Shown piece after piece: positions 46,314 to 55,686 of a stretch of 64,000 bases of DNA. Position numbers and translations under genes: made by a program. The stretch comes from Chryseobacterium gallinarum (lineage in GTDB: Bacteria > Bacteroidota > Bacteroidia > Flavobacteriales > Weeksellaceae). Every line of letters starts with the position of its first letter. Position 1 is the first letter of the stretch. The DNA is taken from the NCBI RefSeq assembly GCF_001021975.1, contig NZ_CP009928.1, positions 1,426,001-1,490,000 on the forward strand, read 5' to 3'. The notes beneath the pieces were generated by a model. It saw nothing but the letters and a program-made list of their open reading frames with translations. It ran no database searches and was not told the DNA's origin.

Positions 46314-47264
46314 TTAGTCTTTATTATTCTTACCAAAAACAGAGAAATTGATATATCTCTTAGGGTGCGCTTTCATATCTTCAATCAGTGAATTCAAATT
46401 GGAAGAAGCAGAATTCAGGTTATTATAAAGTTGTTCATCCTTCATCAGTTTACCTAAGCTTCCTTCTCCTTTATCTATTCCGCCAATTACCTGGTTCAGC
46501 CTTCCTACTGTGGCATCCAGGTTCGCGATAGCAGCATTCAACTGTTTGGTATCAATACTTTGAGCAAGATTACCATATTTATCCAGGGTTACCTTTCCGC
46601 TCTGCATTGTAAGACTTGCATCATCCAATACTTTCTGAAGTTTAGGATCATTATGCCCTACCAGGTTGTTTACACTGGCTGCAGTAGTTTGTAATGCTCC
46701 TACCGTTTTGTTAAGGTTTGACAATAAAGCTTTGATTTCAGCCCTATTCTGTGCATCCACGATCTGATTGGCATTGGCCATCAAAGAGTCTACTCTGTGC
46801 AGCACTACCTGGAGCTGATCTTTTACAGGACCTACCTGTGATGAAAGGCTTCCCAGGGTTCCCAGTTTGAAAGCTCCCTGTAATGTATCTCCATCTTTTG
46901 CAGTAGCTCCGCCATAGACAAGATTTACTCTCATTTCCTTACCGGACATTAATCCCGGTTCAAAGATTTCCAGAGTAGAGTTTTTGGAAAATTCAAATTT
47001 GTTATCAACCGTAACTTTTACCACAAAACTGATCTTACCGTCTTTAGAGGTTTTAGGAATAATTTTATCCACCTGCCCTACTTTCAGACCATTAATAGAT
47101 ACTGCGGAAGACTGTGCCAGACCTTCTACATTATCGTATTTTGCGTAAAATATATTATCGGTAGTAAAAAGGCTTTTCCCTTTCATAAATTGAAACAACA
47201 CCACAAAGCCTACGACAGCCAGAAGTGCAATCACACCAGCTTTTAATTCTTTACTGAACTTCAC
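46314..47264 (-). CDS. MCE/MlaD-family lipid-transport protein
   Basis: 316 residues with a signal anchor (LKAGVIALLAVVGFVVLFQF) followed by a single MCE domain (FYAKYDNVEGLAQSSAVSIN, then GLKVGQVDKI). The tail is a long predicted alpha-helical coil (residues ~140-300) with many Asn, Leu and Ser, as in MlaD-type proteins that carry lipids between membranes. Its permease and ATPase partners are not adjacent; an MlaE/MlaF-type pair lies 15 kb away at 62452. It begins an operon with two Fe-S genes. A TATATTTG box is upstream at 47287-47294. Confidence 0.88.
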   Translation of the reverse strand: MKFSKELKAGVIALLAVVGFVVLFQFMKGKSLFTTDNIFYAKYDNVEGLAQSSAVSINGLKVGQVDKIIPKTSKDGKISFVVKVTVDNKFEFSKNSTLEIFEPGLMSGKEMRVNLVYGGATAKDGDTLQGAFKLGTLGSLSSQVGPVKDQLQVVLHRVDSLMANANQIVDAQNRAEIKALLSNLNKTVGALQTTAASVNNLVGHNDPKLQKVLDDASLTMQSGKVTLDKYGNLAQSIDTKQLNAAIANLDATVGRLNQVIGGIDKGEGSLGKLMKDEQLYNNLNSASSNLNSLIEDMKAHPKRYINFSVFGKNNKD

Positions 47265-47340
47265 TTGCTAATTTTTTTCTAATAAGCAAATATAATACAT
47301 TTTAAATAAATCTTTTCCTTTATTATTCTGCGTTAAATAC

Positions 47341-47370
47341 AAAAAAAAGCGACAAAAAAATTTGTCGCTT
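47341..47370 (-). terminator. Terminator of the PpiD-like gene
   Basis: Stem AAAGCGACAAA (47345-47355) / TTTGTCGCTTT (47360-47370), loop AAAA; the minus strand continues in a long T run. Confidence 0.9.
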
Positions 47371-47395
47371 TATATCTGTAAAAATTAATTTCTTA

Positions 47396-49546
47396 CTATT
47401 GTTGATTTCCCAGCTTATTCCAGATTTCAATTCTATAATCTTTGATGTCAGCATTGTCCTGAAGACTCTTCATCCAGGCCTGCCCGAACATTCCTGCATT
47501 TCTCTGGGTAATAGATTCCGTAAACTGTTTAAGATCACCAGGTTGTTTGTTTACCGTTTCTGATTTTTTGATCAGAACATAAACTCCTGTTCCGCCTTCA
47601 ACCGGGTTGGATAGTTTTCCTTTTGCTACTCCAAATGCAGCTCCTGCAACTTTAGGCTCCATAGATCCGGCTACTGAAGGGTTCAGTAGATTCACCTGAG
47701 CCGTCTGTTTTGAAGTAGCGAATAATTTAGCAATCTGGTCTAAGTTTGAAGCTTTAGCTGCTGCAATCTTATCTGAAATTTGTTTTGCGGCTAATTTATT
47801 CTTCACAATAACTTCAATCTGATCTCTTACTGATTCAGGATCAGCAAGACCGGCTTCTTGTTTTCCGTTCAGATACACTACAATTTTATCTCCTGTTCCG
47901 TCTACGGTAAAGAATTCCGTATCTCCTTTAGATCTCTTCTTATCAAAAGCCCAGGCAAGGATTTCAGCATCTTTGTCTGTTCCTAATCCCTGAAGCTGAC
48001 CGTCAAATCTCTTCGCCGTTTTAGGATTAGAGAATTGGTAGTTACCTTTCTTAGCAATGTTCACGAAATCGTTGAAAGATTTCCCTTGAACCTGCTGAAT
48101 GAATTTTCTTGCTTTCTTATCAGTTTCTGCTTCTGTAGCGTCCGAAGGCTTAATTTCTTTGGTAAGGTTAGCAACCTTATATCCCATTGAACCTGTCTTT
48201 TTATCTTCAATATTGATGATATGGTATCCAAACTGGGTTTCCACTACTCCTGTAGCTCCCTTAGGATTATTTGCAAGATAAGTTAGGAATTCAGGTACAA
48301 AAGGAGTTTCCGGAGTTGTCCATCCTAAGCTCCCCCCTTGTGCGGCAGAATTCGGATCATTGGATAACTTAAGGAATTCTGTAAATTTGGCAGGTGTTGC
48401 TTTTACGATTGCCCCGATAGAATCCGCTAATTTTTTAGCCTGTTCTTTCGTTCTTGACACTCCTTCTCCTGCAGGACTTCCCTTGAAAGCAATAAGGATG
48501 TGTCTGGATAAAGTAGAATCTGAAGTCTTTTTACCTACAAGTTTAGAAAGAACATAGAAGTTTTGTTCTTTATAAGGTCCGAAAACCTGTCCTACCGCAG
48601 CAGTAGTGATCTGACCCTGTATGGTTGCAGGCAATTGCTTAGGTGTCACATACTGAGGATTAAACGGGGTATCTGAATTCGCCATAACAAACATAGAGTC
48701 GTTTTTCGTATTCTGGAAATTCTCCGTACCACCGCTTGCATCGGTACCTCCTGAATATAATTTTGTAATTTCTTTCATTGCCGCGGCATCATCAGCTGCA
48801 CTTGGCTTGGAAGGGAAATATACAATTCCGATATTCCGGCTTGGCTCCGCTTTGAACATTACAGGATGTTGCTTGATGTAATTTGCAAGATCTTCTGTAC
48901 TAACGTTGATTTTAGTTTTCTGAAGATAGGCAGCATAATCCACTTTTACAAAATCGATGTCAGCAAGCTGATCTCTCTGCTTCATCAATTCTTCAGCTTC
49001 TTTTTTCCCTGTAGTGATACCTGCTGAAATATTGGTAAACACCTGTCTTGCCATCAGTCTGTACTCAATAGTCTTTCTTGTTTTCAACCACTGAGTATAT
49101 CCCTGAGGGTTAGTGTTTTTTAATGTTTCAATTTCTTTTTTAAGCTCTTGAGTTTTAAAATTACCTTTCTCATCAAAGAACTGTTGATTTTGGGCAAACA
49201 TCTGATCGTACTGGATCTGATTCCAGAAATAGTCATCAGTCATTTCAAAGCCCAATTTCTCAAACTGCTGCTTGATAAGTTTGGATTGTACAAGTAACTG
49301 CCATGCCTGCTCTTCAAGACCATTCTTTGGGCGGCCTTGTTGTTCAGCCTGCTGCTGCAGCACGAAAAGCTGATCATTGAACTCTTCGCGGGTGATTTTC
49401 TCACCGTTTACTTTTCCTAAAACATCAGGATTTTTACCAAAAACCTTGTCGATGCTTTCCGGGTTCACCAAGAATGCTAAAAGCGCCAGTGCTATTACTC
49501 CCATCAAAAGCCAAGGTCTACTCCTAATCTGTCCTAAAATTGCCAT
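47396..49546 (-). CDS. Membrane-anchored peptidyl-prolyl isomerase, PpiD/SurA type
   Basis: 716 residues, near the usual PpiD length. The N-terminal helix (LLMGVIALALLAFLVNP) anchors it to the inner membrane. A SurA_N-like chaperone region follows (LGKVNGEKITREEFNDQLFV). The parvulin domain is LSRHILIAFKGSPAGE ... GGSLGWTTPETPFVPEF ... ETQFGYHIINIEDKK near residues 340-455. A further helical C-terminal part follows. It probably helps outer-membrane and exported proteins fold in the periplasm. It lies between lon (divergent) and the MCE operon, with a strong terminator downstream. A TATTTTCG box is upstream. Confidence 0.9.
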   Translation of the reverse strand: MAILGQIRSRPWLLMGVIALALLAFLVNPESIDKVFGKNPDVLGKVNGEKITREEFNDQLFVLQQQAEQQGRPKNGLEEQAWQLLVQSKLIKQQFEKLGFEMTDDYFWNQIQYDQMFAQNQQFFDEKGNFKTQELKKEIETLKNTNPQGYTQWLKTRKTIEYRLMARQVFTNISAGITTGKKEAEELMKQRDQLADIDFVKVDYAAYLQKTKINVSTEDLANYIKQHPVMFKAEPSRNIGIVYFPSKPSAADDAAAMKEITKLYSGGTDASGGTENFQNTKNDSMFVMANSDTPFNPQYVTPKQLPATIQGQITTAAVGQVFGPYKEQNFYVLSKLVGKKTSDSTLSRHILIAFKGSPAGEGVSRTKEQAKKLADSIGAIVKATPAKFTEFLKLSNDPNSAAQGGSLGWTTPETPFVPEFLTYLANNPKGATGVVETQFGYHIINIEDKKTGSMGYKVANLTKEIKPSDATEAETDKKARKFIQQVQGKSFNDFVNIAKKGNYQFSNPKTAKRFDGQLQGLGTDKDAEILAWAFDKKRSKGDTEFFTVDGTGDKIVVYLNGKQEAGLADPESVRDQIEVIVKNKLAAKQISDKIAAAKASNLDQIAKLFATSKQTAQVNLLNPSVAGSMEPKVAGAAFGVAKGKLSNPVEGGTGVYVLIKKSETVNKQPGDLKQFTESITQRNAGMFGQAWMKSLQDNADIKDYRIEIWNKLGNQQ

Positions 49547-49689
49547 TTTATAAATTATAGTTTTTTATCAGTTTGCGAAAATACACATTTTTAAGAAATT
49601 ACAGAAGCGGAAGTTCTTTATTTTACTTTTTAATTGGAAAGATTATGGAAATAAGGAAATTTTGACCATATTTTTTAGTAAAAAATGAA

Positions 49690-49705
49690 TGGCATAAGTA
49701 TTGTG
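49690..49705 (+). promoter_or_regulatory. Weak sigma-54-like site upstream of lon
   Basis: TGGCAT, five bases, then TTGTG resembles TGGCAC-N5-TTGCA, with the -24 GG intact but the -12 GC replaced. It is given as a possible promoter only. No clear TAnnTTTG box was found in this region. Confidence 0.2.
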
Positions 49706-49781
49706 CATTCTAGTATATTATAATATGCCACACGTTTTCAGAGCGTATTATAAAAAATCTCTTTAACGATTAAAAACGAAA

Positions 49782-49796
49782 ATGACAATTTGTCAT
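49782..49796. promoter_or_regulatory. 15-base palindrome before the lon start codon
   Basis: ATGACAA-T-TTGTCAT is a perfect 7-bp dyad with a one-base centre, ending 10 bases before the lon ATG at 49807. It could be a repressor site or a small RNA hairpin close to the start. Confidence 0.35.
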
Positions 49797-49806
49797 GCGA
49801 TCCATT

Positions 49807-52212
49807 ATGACAGAATTTGAAGATATTAGTTTAGAAGAAATGATCAGCGACGGATTTGATATTGTAGCTGAAGAAATCAATCTTTCCGATTTTTCGGAGA
49901 CTGATAAAAATTCCGAACAAAAAATAATCCCGATACTTCCCGTAAGAAATATGGTGATGTTCCCTAATGTAGTCATTCCTATTACAGCCGGGAGAAAAAC
50001 ATCTATACAGCTCCTTGAAGAAGCCCAGAAAAACGGAGATTTTATCGGAATTGTAAGCCAGAAAAATTCAGATCTTGAACAGCCTACCGAAAAAGATATT
50101 TATCTTACGGGAACATTGGCAAAGATCATTAAAATTATAAAGCTTCCTGAAGGCAATATTACTGCAATCACCAAAGGATTTCACAGGTTCAAGATCAAGA
50201 AGATCGTTGAAAATAAACCTTATTTCAGAGCGGAAATATCAAAACTAAAGGATACGAGACCTAAAAACCAGGAGGAGTATGATGCCCTGTTAGAAAATAT
50301 TAAAGACCTTGCTTTAAAAATTATAGAGCTGGATCCTAATATTCCTAACGCAGCTAATTTTGCTATCAAAAACATCAACAATAACGATGACCTTCTGAAT
50401 TTCATCTGCACAAACGCAAATTTCCCATCAGTAGAAAAACAAAGACTGCTTGAGGAAAAAAGCGTTATGGAAAGAGCAAACAAATGCTATGAAATGATGC
50501 ATGAGGATTTCAGAAAGCTGGAATTAAGAAACCAGATCCACCAGAAAACGTCAAAAGATCTTGATAAACAACAGAGAGAATACTTTTTGAATCAGCAGAT
50601 CAGAACGATTCAGGAAGAACTGGGAGGAGGACCCGAAAGCGATGTGGAAGATCTTATCGCCAAGGCTAAAACAAAGAAATGGAGTAAAGAAGTAGAAGAA
50701 CATTTCCAAAAGGAAATCAACAGGCTACAACGCCAAAACCCCAATTCTCCGGATTATAACGTTCAGAGAAATTATTTGGATTTCTTTACTGATCTTCCAT
50801 GGGAAACGTATACTAAAGATGTTTTTGATATTGCCAAAGCTGAAAAAGTTCTGGATAAAGCCCATTTTGGCCTGGAAGATATTAAAAAGAGAATCCTGGA
50901 ACACATGGCTGTTTTAAAATTAAAAAACAACATGAAGTCTCCCATCCTGTTATTGGTGGGTCCTCCGGGAGTAGGAAAAACCTCTTTAGGAAAATCTGTT
51001 GCAGATGCTTTAGGAAGAAAATATGTAAGGTTATCATTAGGAGGCCTTCACGACGAAAGCGAAATCCGTGGTCACAGAAAGACCTACATCGGAGCTATGG
51101 CGGGCCGTATTTTGCAGTCTATCAAGAAATCAGGCACGTCCAATCCGGTTATTGTCCTTGACGAGATTGACAAGATCGGGCAGGGACTTCATGGAGATCC
51201 GAGCTCAGCATTATTAGAAGTTCTTGATCCTGAACAAAATAAGTCATTCTATGACAATTTCCTTGAAATGGGATACGACCTGTCAAAGGTAATGTTTATT
51301 GCTACAGCCAATTCGCTATCTACCATACAGACTCCGCTTTTAGACAGAACTGAGATCATTCAGATTGCCGGGTATACCCTGGAAGAAAAGATTGAAATTG
51401 CCAAAAGACACCTGATCAAAAAGCAACAGGAAGAAAATGGTCTGGATACCAAATCATTTAAGCTTGGAAATGCTGAGCTTAAACATATTATTGAAGCTCA
51501 TACTTCAGAAAGCGGCGTCAGAACACTGGAAAAGAGAATTGCTGCTATCGCAAGATGGGTAGCTTTACAGACCGCTTTGGTCAAAGAATATGACCCTAAA
51601 ATTTCTGTTGAAAAAGTAGATGAGATTCTCGGAGTACCAAGACCGAAAAGCTTATCAGAGATCACAGGTGTTCCGGGAGTGGTAACCGGCCTGGCCTGGA
51701 CAAGCGTAGGCGGAGACATTCTGTATATTGAGAGCATTTTAAGCAACGGGAAAGGAACATTAACGATGACGGGAAACCTTGGTACTGTCATGAAAGAATC
51801 TGCAACCATTGCTTTAGAATACATCAAAGCCAAGCATGATGAGCTCGGAATTCCACAGGAAGATCTGGACAAGAAAAACATCCACGTCCATGTTCCGGAA
51901 GGAGCAACCCCGAAAGACGGACCTTCAGCAGGTATTGCCATGCTTACCTCAATGGTCTCTTCTTTTAAAAATAAAAAAATAAGGCCTCACCTTGCAATGA
52001 CGGGAGAAATTACCCTGAGAGGGAAAGTACTTCCGGTGGGAGGAATTAAGGAAAAGCTCCTCGCTGCCACCAGAGCCGGCGTTAAAGACGTTATCCTTTG
52101 TGAAGCAAACCGTAAAGATGTAGAAGAGATCAAGAAGGATTATTTAAAAAACCTGAAGGTTCACTATGTCAACAGAATGGAGGAAGTCATCGACATCGCC
52201 ATTGAAAAATAA
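49807..52212 (+). CDS. lon: ATP-dependent protease Lon
   Basis: 801 residues from the ATG at 49807; an ATG at 49795 is in frame but would start inside the upstream palindrome. The N-terminal LON domain begins IIPILPVRNMVMFPNVVIPI. The AAA+ module has Walker A GPPGVGKT at residues 385-392 and the Walker B VIVLDEIDKIG. The protease dyad is Ser707 in KDGPSAGIAM and Lys750 in GGIKEKLLAA. It degrades misfolded and regulatory proteins in the cytoplasm. It stands alone with its own terminator. Upstream DNA has a perfect palindrome and a sigma-54-like sequence. Confidence 0.98.
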   Translation: MTEFEDISLEEMISDGFDIVAEEINLSDFSETDKNSEQKIIPILPVRNMVMFPNVVIPITAGRKTSIQLLEEAQKNGDFIGIVSQKNSDLEQPTEKDIYLTGTLAKIIKIIKLPEGNITAITKGFHRFKIKKIVENKPYFRAEISKLKDTRPKNQEEYDALLENIKDLALKIIELDPNIPNAANFAIKNINNNDDLLNFICTNANFPSVEKQRLLEEKSVMERANKCYEMMHEDFRKLELRNQIHQKTSKDLDKQQREYFLNQQIRTIQEELGGGPESDVEDLIAKAKTKKWSKEVEEHFQKEINRLQRQNPNSPDYNVQRNYLDFFTDLPWETYTKDVFDIAKAEKVLDKAHFGLEDIKKRILEHMAVLKLKNNMKSPILLLVGPPGVGKTSLGKSVADALGRKYVRLSLGGLHDESEIRGHRKTYIGAMAGRILQSIKKSGTSNPVIVLDEIDKIGQGLHGDPSSALLEVLDPEQNKSFYDNFLEMGYDLSKVMFIATANSLSTIQTPLLDRTEIIQIAGYTLEEKIEIAKRHLIKKQQEENGLDTKSFKLGNAELKHIIEAHTSESGVRTLEKRIAAIARWVALQTALVKEYDPKISVEKVDEILGVPRPKSLSEITGVPGVVTGLAWTSVGGDILYIESILSNGKGTLTMTGNLGTVMKESATIALEYIKAKHDELGIPQEDLDKKNIHVHVPEGATPKDGPSAGIAMLTSMVSSFKNKKIRPHLAMTGEITLRGKVLPVGGIKEKLLAATRAGVKDVILCEANRKDVEEIKKDYLKNLKVHYVNRMEEVIDIAIEK

Positions 52213-52246
52213 AACAACTTATATAACATATCAACTTCTCAATAAA

Positions 52247-52280
52247 GAAACACGTTCCGCTACCGGGGCGTGTTTCTGTT
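52247..52280 (+). terminator. Terminator of lon
   Basis: GAAACACG (52247-52254) and CGTGTTTC (52269-52276) form an 8-bp stem with a GC-rich loop, followed by TGTTATT. Confidence 0.7.
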
Positions 52281-52426
52281 ATTCAGAAAAGTATTGTATC
52301 TCTTTATTATTCATTAATCAGTGGAATAAAATTTGCTTCGCTACAGTAAATACAAATGAATTGAATAAAAAATTCTTCAATTCATAGGGTTTTCTTATAT
52401 TTATTTCACACAGCAGATTTTAAATT

Positions 52427-53539
52427 ATGAATTTTCTTAGACTACCTTTCCTTGTCAAGCTCACCCTTGTGGTTATTTCCATCATTGGAATCGGCTATCT
52501 TCTAGCATTGGGACAAAGCATTTTGGCTCCGTTCTTTCTTGCATTCCTTATGGCAATGCTTTTCTTACCGGCAGCCACTTTTATGGAAAGAAAATTAAGG
52601 TTCCCCAGATCCTTATCTACGATGACCTCAGTATTTACCATGCTGATCATCCTGGGAGGAATTATTTATTTTTTCAGCACCCAACTTTCAGATTTCAGTA
52701 AAGACCTGCCTCACTTAAGGGAGCAATTTACTACCGTGTTCAACAATATCCAGCATTGGGTATCCAAAACATTTAACGTGAAAGTGGATGAGCAGGTAGA
52801 CTATATCAACCAGGGGCTGAACAAGCTTCTCTCTTCCTCAGGAGCTATTCTGGGCTTTACTTTCGGAATATTTTCTACAGGATTCGGGTTTATTATATTC
52901 TTTACCCTATTTTTTATTTTCATCTTAAATTACAGAAGAATTTTAAACAATTTTATTGTTACTGTTTTTAGCGAAAGGCATAAAGCAAGTGTACAACAAG
53001 CTGTTACCGAGATCCGTATCATGACCAAAAAGTATATTTTCGGGCTTTTCCTTCAGGTTATTATCGTTTCTGTTCTTACTTCTATCTTACTTACTATTTT
53101 AGGTGTAAAATATGCCATTCTCCTGGCAGTTTTAACGGGCTTACTGAACGTGATTCCCTATCTGGGAATTTTTATTTCCCTTTTAATTTCCTGTTTTATT
53201 GCATTTGCTACTGCGAGTCCCTCAACATGTATCTATGTAGCATTGGGATATATTGGCATTCATGCTATTGACGGGAATATTGTCCTTCCGTTTGTTGTAG
53301 GATCAAAGGTGAAAATCAACGCTTTATTTTCTTTTATCGGAATTCTTTTAGGGGAACATCTTTGGGGAATTGCGGGCATGTTCCTTTGTATTCCGGCTAT
53401 TGCTATTATAAAAATCATTTGTGAAAAGGTAGATGATTTAAAACCTTGGGGAAGATTATTAGGTGAGGAACAAAAGCCTAATAAAAAGAAAAAAAGCTAT
53501 AAAATCTCAAAGAACATTACCCTGAAAGAAATGGATTAA
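52427..53539 (+). CDS. AI-2E/PerM-family membrane transporter
   Basis: 370 residues with about eight hydrophobic segments in the AI-2E/PerM pattern: two N-terminal helices (IIGIGYLLALGQSILAPFFL), a long soluble loop of residues ~95-135 (FSKDLPHLREQFTTVFNNIQ), then the block IIIFFTLFFIFILNYRRILN, ISLLISCFIAFATASPSTC and GIHAIDGNIVLPFVVGSKVK. The family is linked to export of autoinducer-2 in E. coli, though many members move other small molecules or ions. No luxS lies near. It ends in a Lys-rich cytoplasmic tail. Confidence 0.85.
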   Translation: MNFLRLPFLVKLTLVVISIIGIGYLLALGQSILAPFFLAFLMAMLFLPAATFMERKLRFPRSLSTMTSVFTMLIILGGIIYFFSTQLSDFSKDLPHLREQFTTVFNNIQHWVSKTFNVKVDEQVDYINQGLNKLLSSSGAILGFTFGIFSTGFGFIIFFTLFFIFILNYRRILNNFIVTVFSERHKASVQQAVTEIRIMTKKYIFGLFLQVIIVSVLTSILLTILGVKYAILLAVLTGLLNVIPYLGIFISLLISCFIAFATASPSTCIYVALGYIGIHAIDGNIVLPFVVGSKVKINALFSFIGILLGEHLWGIAGMFLCIPAIAIIKIICEKVDDLKPWGRLLGEEQKPNKKKKSYKISKNITLKEMD

Positions 53540-53613
53540 TCATCAATAAGCCGTAATTGGTACTTTATTTTAAATTTTTATCAAAAACCAATACAAACAA
53601 TCTGTTTTTATTA

Positions 53614-53621
53614 TACATTTG
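53614..53621 (+). promoter_or_regulatory. -7 box before the DoxX gene
   Basis: TACATTTG fits TAnnTTTG and is 18 bases before the ATG at 53639. Confidence 0.4.
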
Positions 53622-53638
53622 ATATAAAATTTCCAATC

Positions 53639-54016
53639 ATGAAAATAATAAAATTCATTCTTTGCCTATTATTCGGAATCATGTTTCTTAATGCAGGATT
53701 AGATAAATTCTTTCATTATAATCCTGCTCCAAAATTAACTGATGCACAAATGAAAGTGTATGCAGCTTTTGGAGAAATAGGCTGGCTGTTACCCTTAGTC
53801 GGGGCCGTTGAAATAATAGGAGGGCTCTTGTTTATCTTTCCTAAAACAAGAGCATTAGGAGCTATTGTTATTTTGCCGGTAATGGTCGGAATCCTGAGTC
53901 ACAACCTTTTCAAAGATCCTTCACCAACAGGTATTGCCATTTCCGGCATATTGTTCCTGATCAATATTGGAATTATTATCGATAACCGGGAAAAATATAA
54001 AGCACTGGTAAGCTGA
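53639..54016 (+). CDS. DoxX-family membrane protein
   Basis: 125 residues with four helices: FILCLLFGIMFLNAGLDKFF, GEIGWLLPLVGAVEIIGGLL, ALGAIVILPVMVGILSHNLF and IAISGILFLINIGIIIDN. The first helix has the DoxX Gly/Ala and LDKFF pattern and the last the family short C-terminal tail. Members sit in the inner membrane; some support quinone-linked oxidation, but the role is unknown here. It is alone between the AI-2E-type transporter and the convergent dehydrogenase. Confidence 0.78.
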   Translation: MKIIKFILCLLFGIMFLNAGLDKFFHYNPAPKLTDAQMKVYAAFGEIGWLLPLVGAVEIIGGLLFIFPKTRALGAIVILPVMVGILSHNLFKDPSPTGIAISGILFLINIGIIIDNREKYKALVS

Positions 54017-54025
54017 TGCTCCGAT

Positions 54026-54103
54026 AATGGTCAATAGTAATCCATCGCTTGACGATTTTTATAAATTCAATGCAAACAAATTCACCATTGGCTATTGACC
54101 ATT
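54026..54103. repeat. 12-bp inverted repeat between convergent genes
   Basis: AATGGTCAATAG (54026-54037) and CTATTGACCATT (54092-54103) are perfect inverted copies separated by 54 AT-rich bases. They lie between the DoxX gene (plus) and the dehydrogenase gene (minus). The pair may act as a transcription end for both, or be a remnant of a small repeat. Confidence 0.5.
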
Positions 54104-54121
54104 CATTTATCTGCCAAATAT

Positions 54122-55480
54122 CTATACAAAAGCACTGAAGCCTGTAATTGATCGCCCTACAATGAGCGAGTTGATTTCTTTTGTTCCTTCATAAGAATAA
54201 ATGGCTTCAGCATCTGCTACAAACCTTGCCACATCATATTCCAGCAGGATACCGTTTCCGCCCATGACCTCCCTGGCTCTGGAAACAATATCTCTAGTCC
54301 TTAAAGTACAGAAAACTTTAGCTAAAGAAGCATGTTCATCTTTCAAAATACCTTCATCCTGCATTTCAGAGAGCCTGAAAACCATCGTCTGCATTGCTGT
54401 AAGGTTAGACAACATCTCTACCAGGTGTCCCTGGATCATTTGAAATGAAGCAATAGGCTTCCCGAACTGCTCCCTTTTCCGGGTATAATCCAATGCACTT
54501 TCATAAGCTCCCCTGGCACAGCCGGTCGCCATCCAGGCTACTCCTGCTCTTGTCATCCGCAGCACTTTTCCGGTATCTTTAAATGAGTTGGCATTCTGCA
54601 AACGGTTTTCTTCAGTCACGAGACAGTCTTTTAAAGTGATCAACCCGTTCTGAACAATTCGGAGCGCCATTTTTCCTTTAATCTTTTCTACAGAATATCC
54701 GGGATTATCCTTTTCTACGATAAATCCTTTTACTTCACCGCTATCCAGATCCCTAGCCCAGATGATCACCAGATCAGCAAAAGTGGCATTTCCGATCCAT
54801 TTTTTCTGGCCATTAAGCACCCACCCTTCCTCTGTTTTTTTACAAGTGACGGTGAGACCTCCCGCTGCCCCGGAGCCTACCTCGGGTTCTGTCAGTCCAA
54901 AGGCACCAATTTTTTCAAATTTCTGCATCTGAGGAAGCCATTTCTGTTTTTGTTCTTCGGAACCACAAATGTAGATAGACCCCATCGCCAATCCGGACTG
55001 TACTCCAAAAAAGGTAGCAATGGAAGCGTCAATTCTCGCCATTTCCATGGCAATAACCCCTTCCATCAAAAAGGGCATTCCCGGACAGCCATATCCTTCG
55101 TAGGTAACCCCACAAATATTAAGCTCGCGGAACTTCGGTATCAATTCAAAAGGGAATTCATCTCTAAGCCAGTAATGATTAACCAGAGGTTTTACTTCTT
55201 TTTCCATAAAAGCTCTTACTTTAAGCTGAATTTCTCTTTGGTCCGGGTTTAATGTATGGTAGATATCATAGAAATCTCCATCAATAGGAGGAAGCTCTTT
55301 CTTTTTCTTATTCGGATCAAGCATTTTCATGAGTCCTGAGAGCTGCCTGTCATCCAATTTGGAAAAATTATGCATCAATTTAGGTAAATCAACTTTTTCT
55401 GAGATTGCACTTAACTGATCAAAATCTATGGATGTAAATAATTCAATTGCATTTCTGATTTTAGAGAAAGTATTTGACAT
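54122..55480 (-). CDS. Acyl-CoA dehydrogenase, glutaryl-CoA-dehydrogenase-like
   Basis: 452 residues; the first ~70 are an extra N-terminal extension (MSNTFSKIRNAIELFTSIDF) before the usual dehydrogenase core. The core has IGAFGLTEPEVGSGAAGGLT, the FAD-binding WVLNGQKKWIGNATFADLVI and the C-terminal YEGTKEINSLIVGRSITGF, whose Glu is in the position of the catalytic base of glutaryl-CoA dehydrogenases. It should oxidise an acyl-CoA with an electron-transfer flavoprotein as acceptor. The family fit to glutaryl-CoA dehydrogenase is good, but the substrate is not proven. It stands alone. Confidence 0.88.
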   Translation of the reverse strand: MSNTFSKIRNAIELFTSIDFDQLSAISEKVDLPKLMHNFSKLDDRQLSGLMKMLDPNKKKKELPPIDGDFYDIYHTLNPDQREIQLKVRAFMEKEVKPLVNHYWLRDEFPFELIPKFRELNICGVTYEGYGCPGMPFLMEGVIAMEMARIDASIATFFGVQSGLAMGSIYICGSEEQKQKWLPQMQKFEKIGAFGLTEPEVGSGAAGGLTVTCKKTEEGWVLNGQKKWIGNATFADLVIIWARDLDSGEVKGFIVEKDNPGYSVEKIKGKMALRIVQNGLITLKDCLVTEENRLQNANSFKDTGKVLRMTRAGVAWMATGCARGAYESALDYTRKREQFGKPIASFQMIQGHLVEMLSNLTAMQTMVFRLSEMQDEGILKDEHASLAKVFCTLRTRDIVSRAREVMGGNGILLEYDVARFVADAEAIYSYEGTKEINSLIVGRSITGFSAFV

Positions 55481-55686
55481 AATGATATATTGTGGTTTGA
55501 TTTGTAAAAGATAAGCAAAAATTACTCCATAAACAATCGAAAACCCTTTTGCTTATTTTACAAAACATTAAAAATCAAAACATTAAAGCGACATTTTTTC
55601 TTTACAAACTTTTTACTTCCGATTTTCAAAGGTTACAAAAGAATCCTTCTGAACTTTGACCTAAGCAAACCATTAAAATCCACGTT

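Noticed and set aside
52166..52387. A 73-residue ORF overlapping the lon 3' end
   Set aside because: It shares DNA with lon and its terminator in another frame and has no family features.
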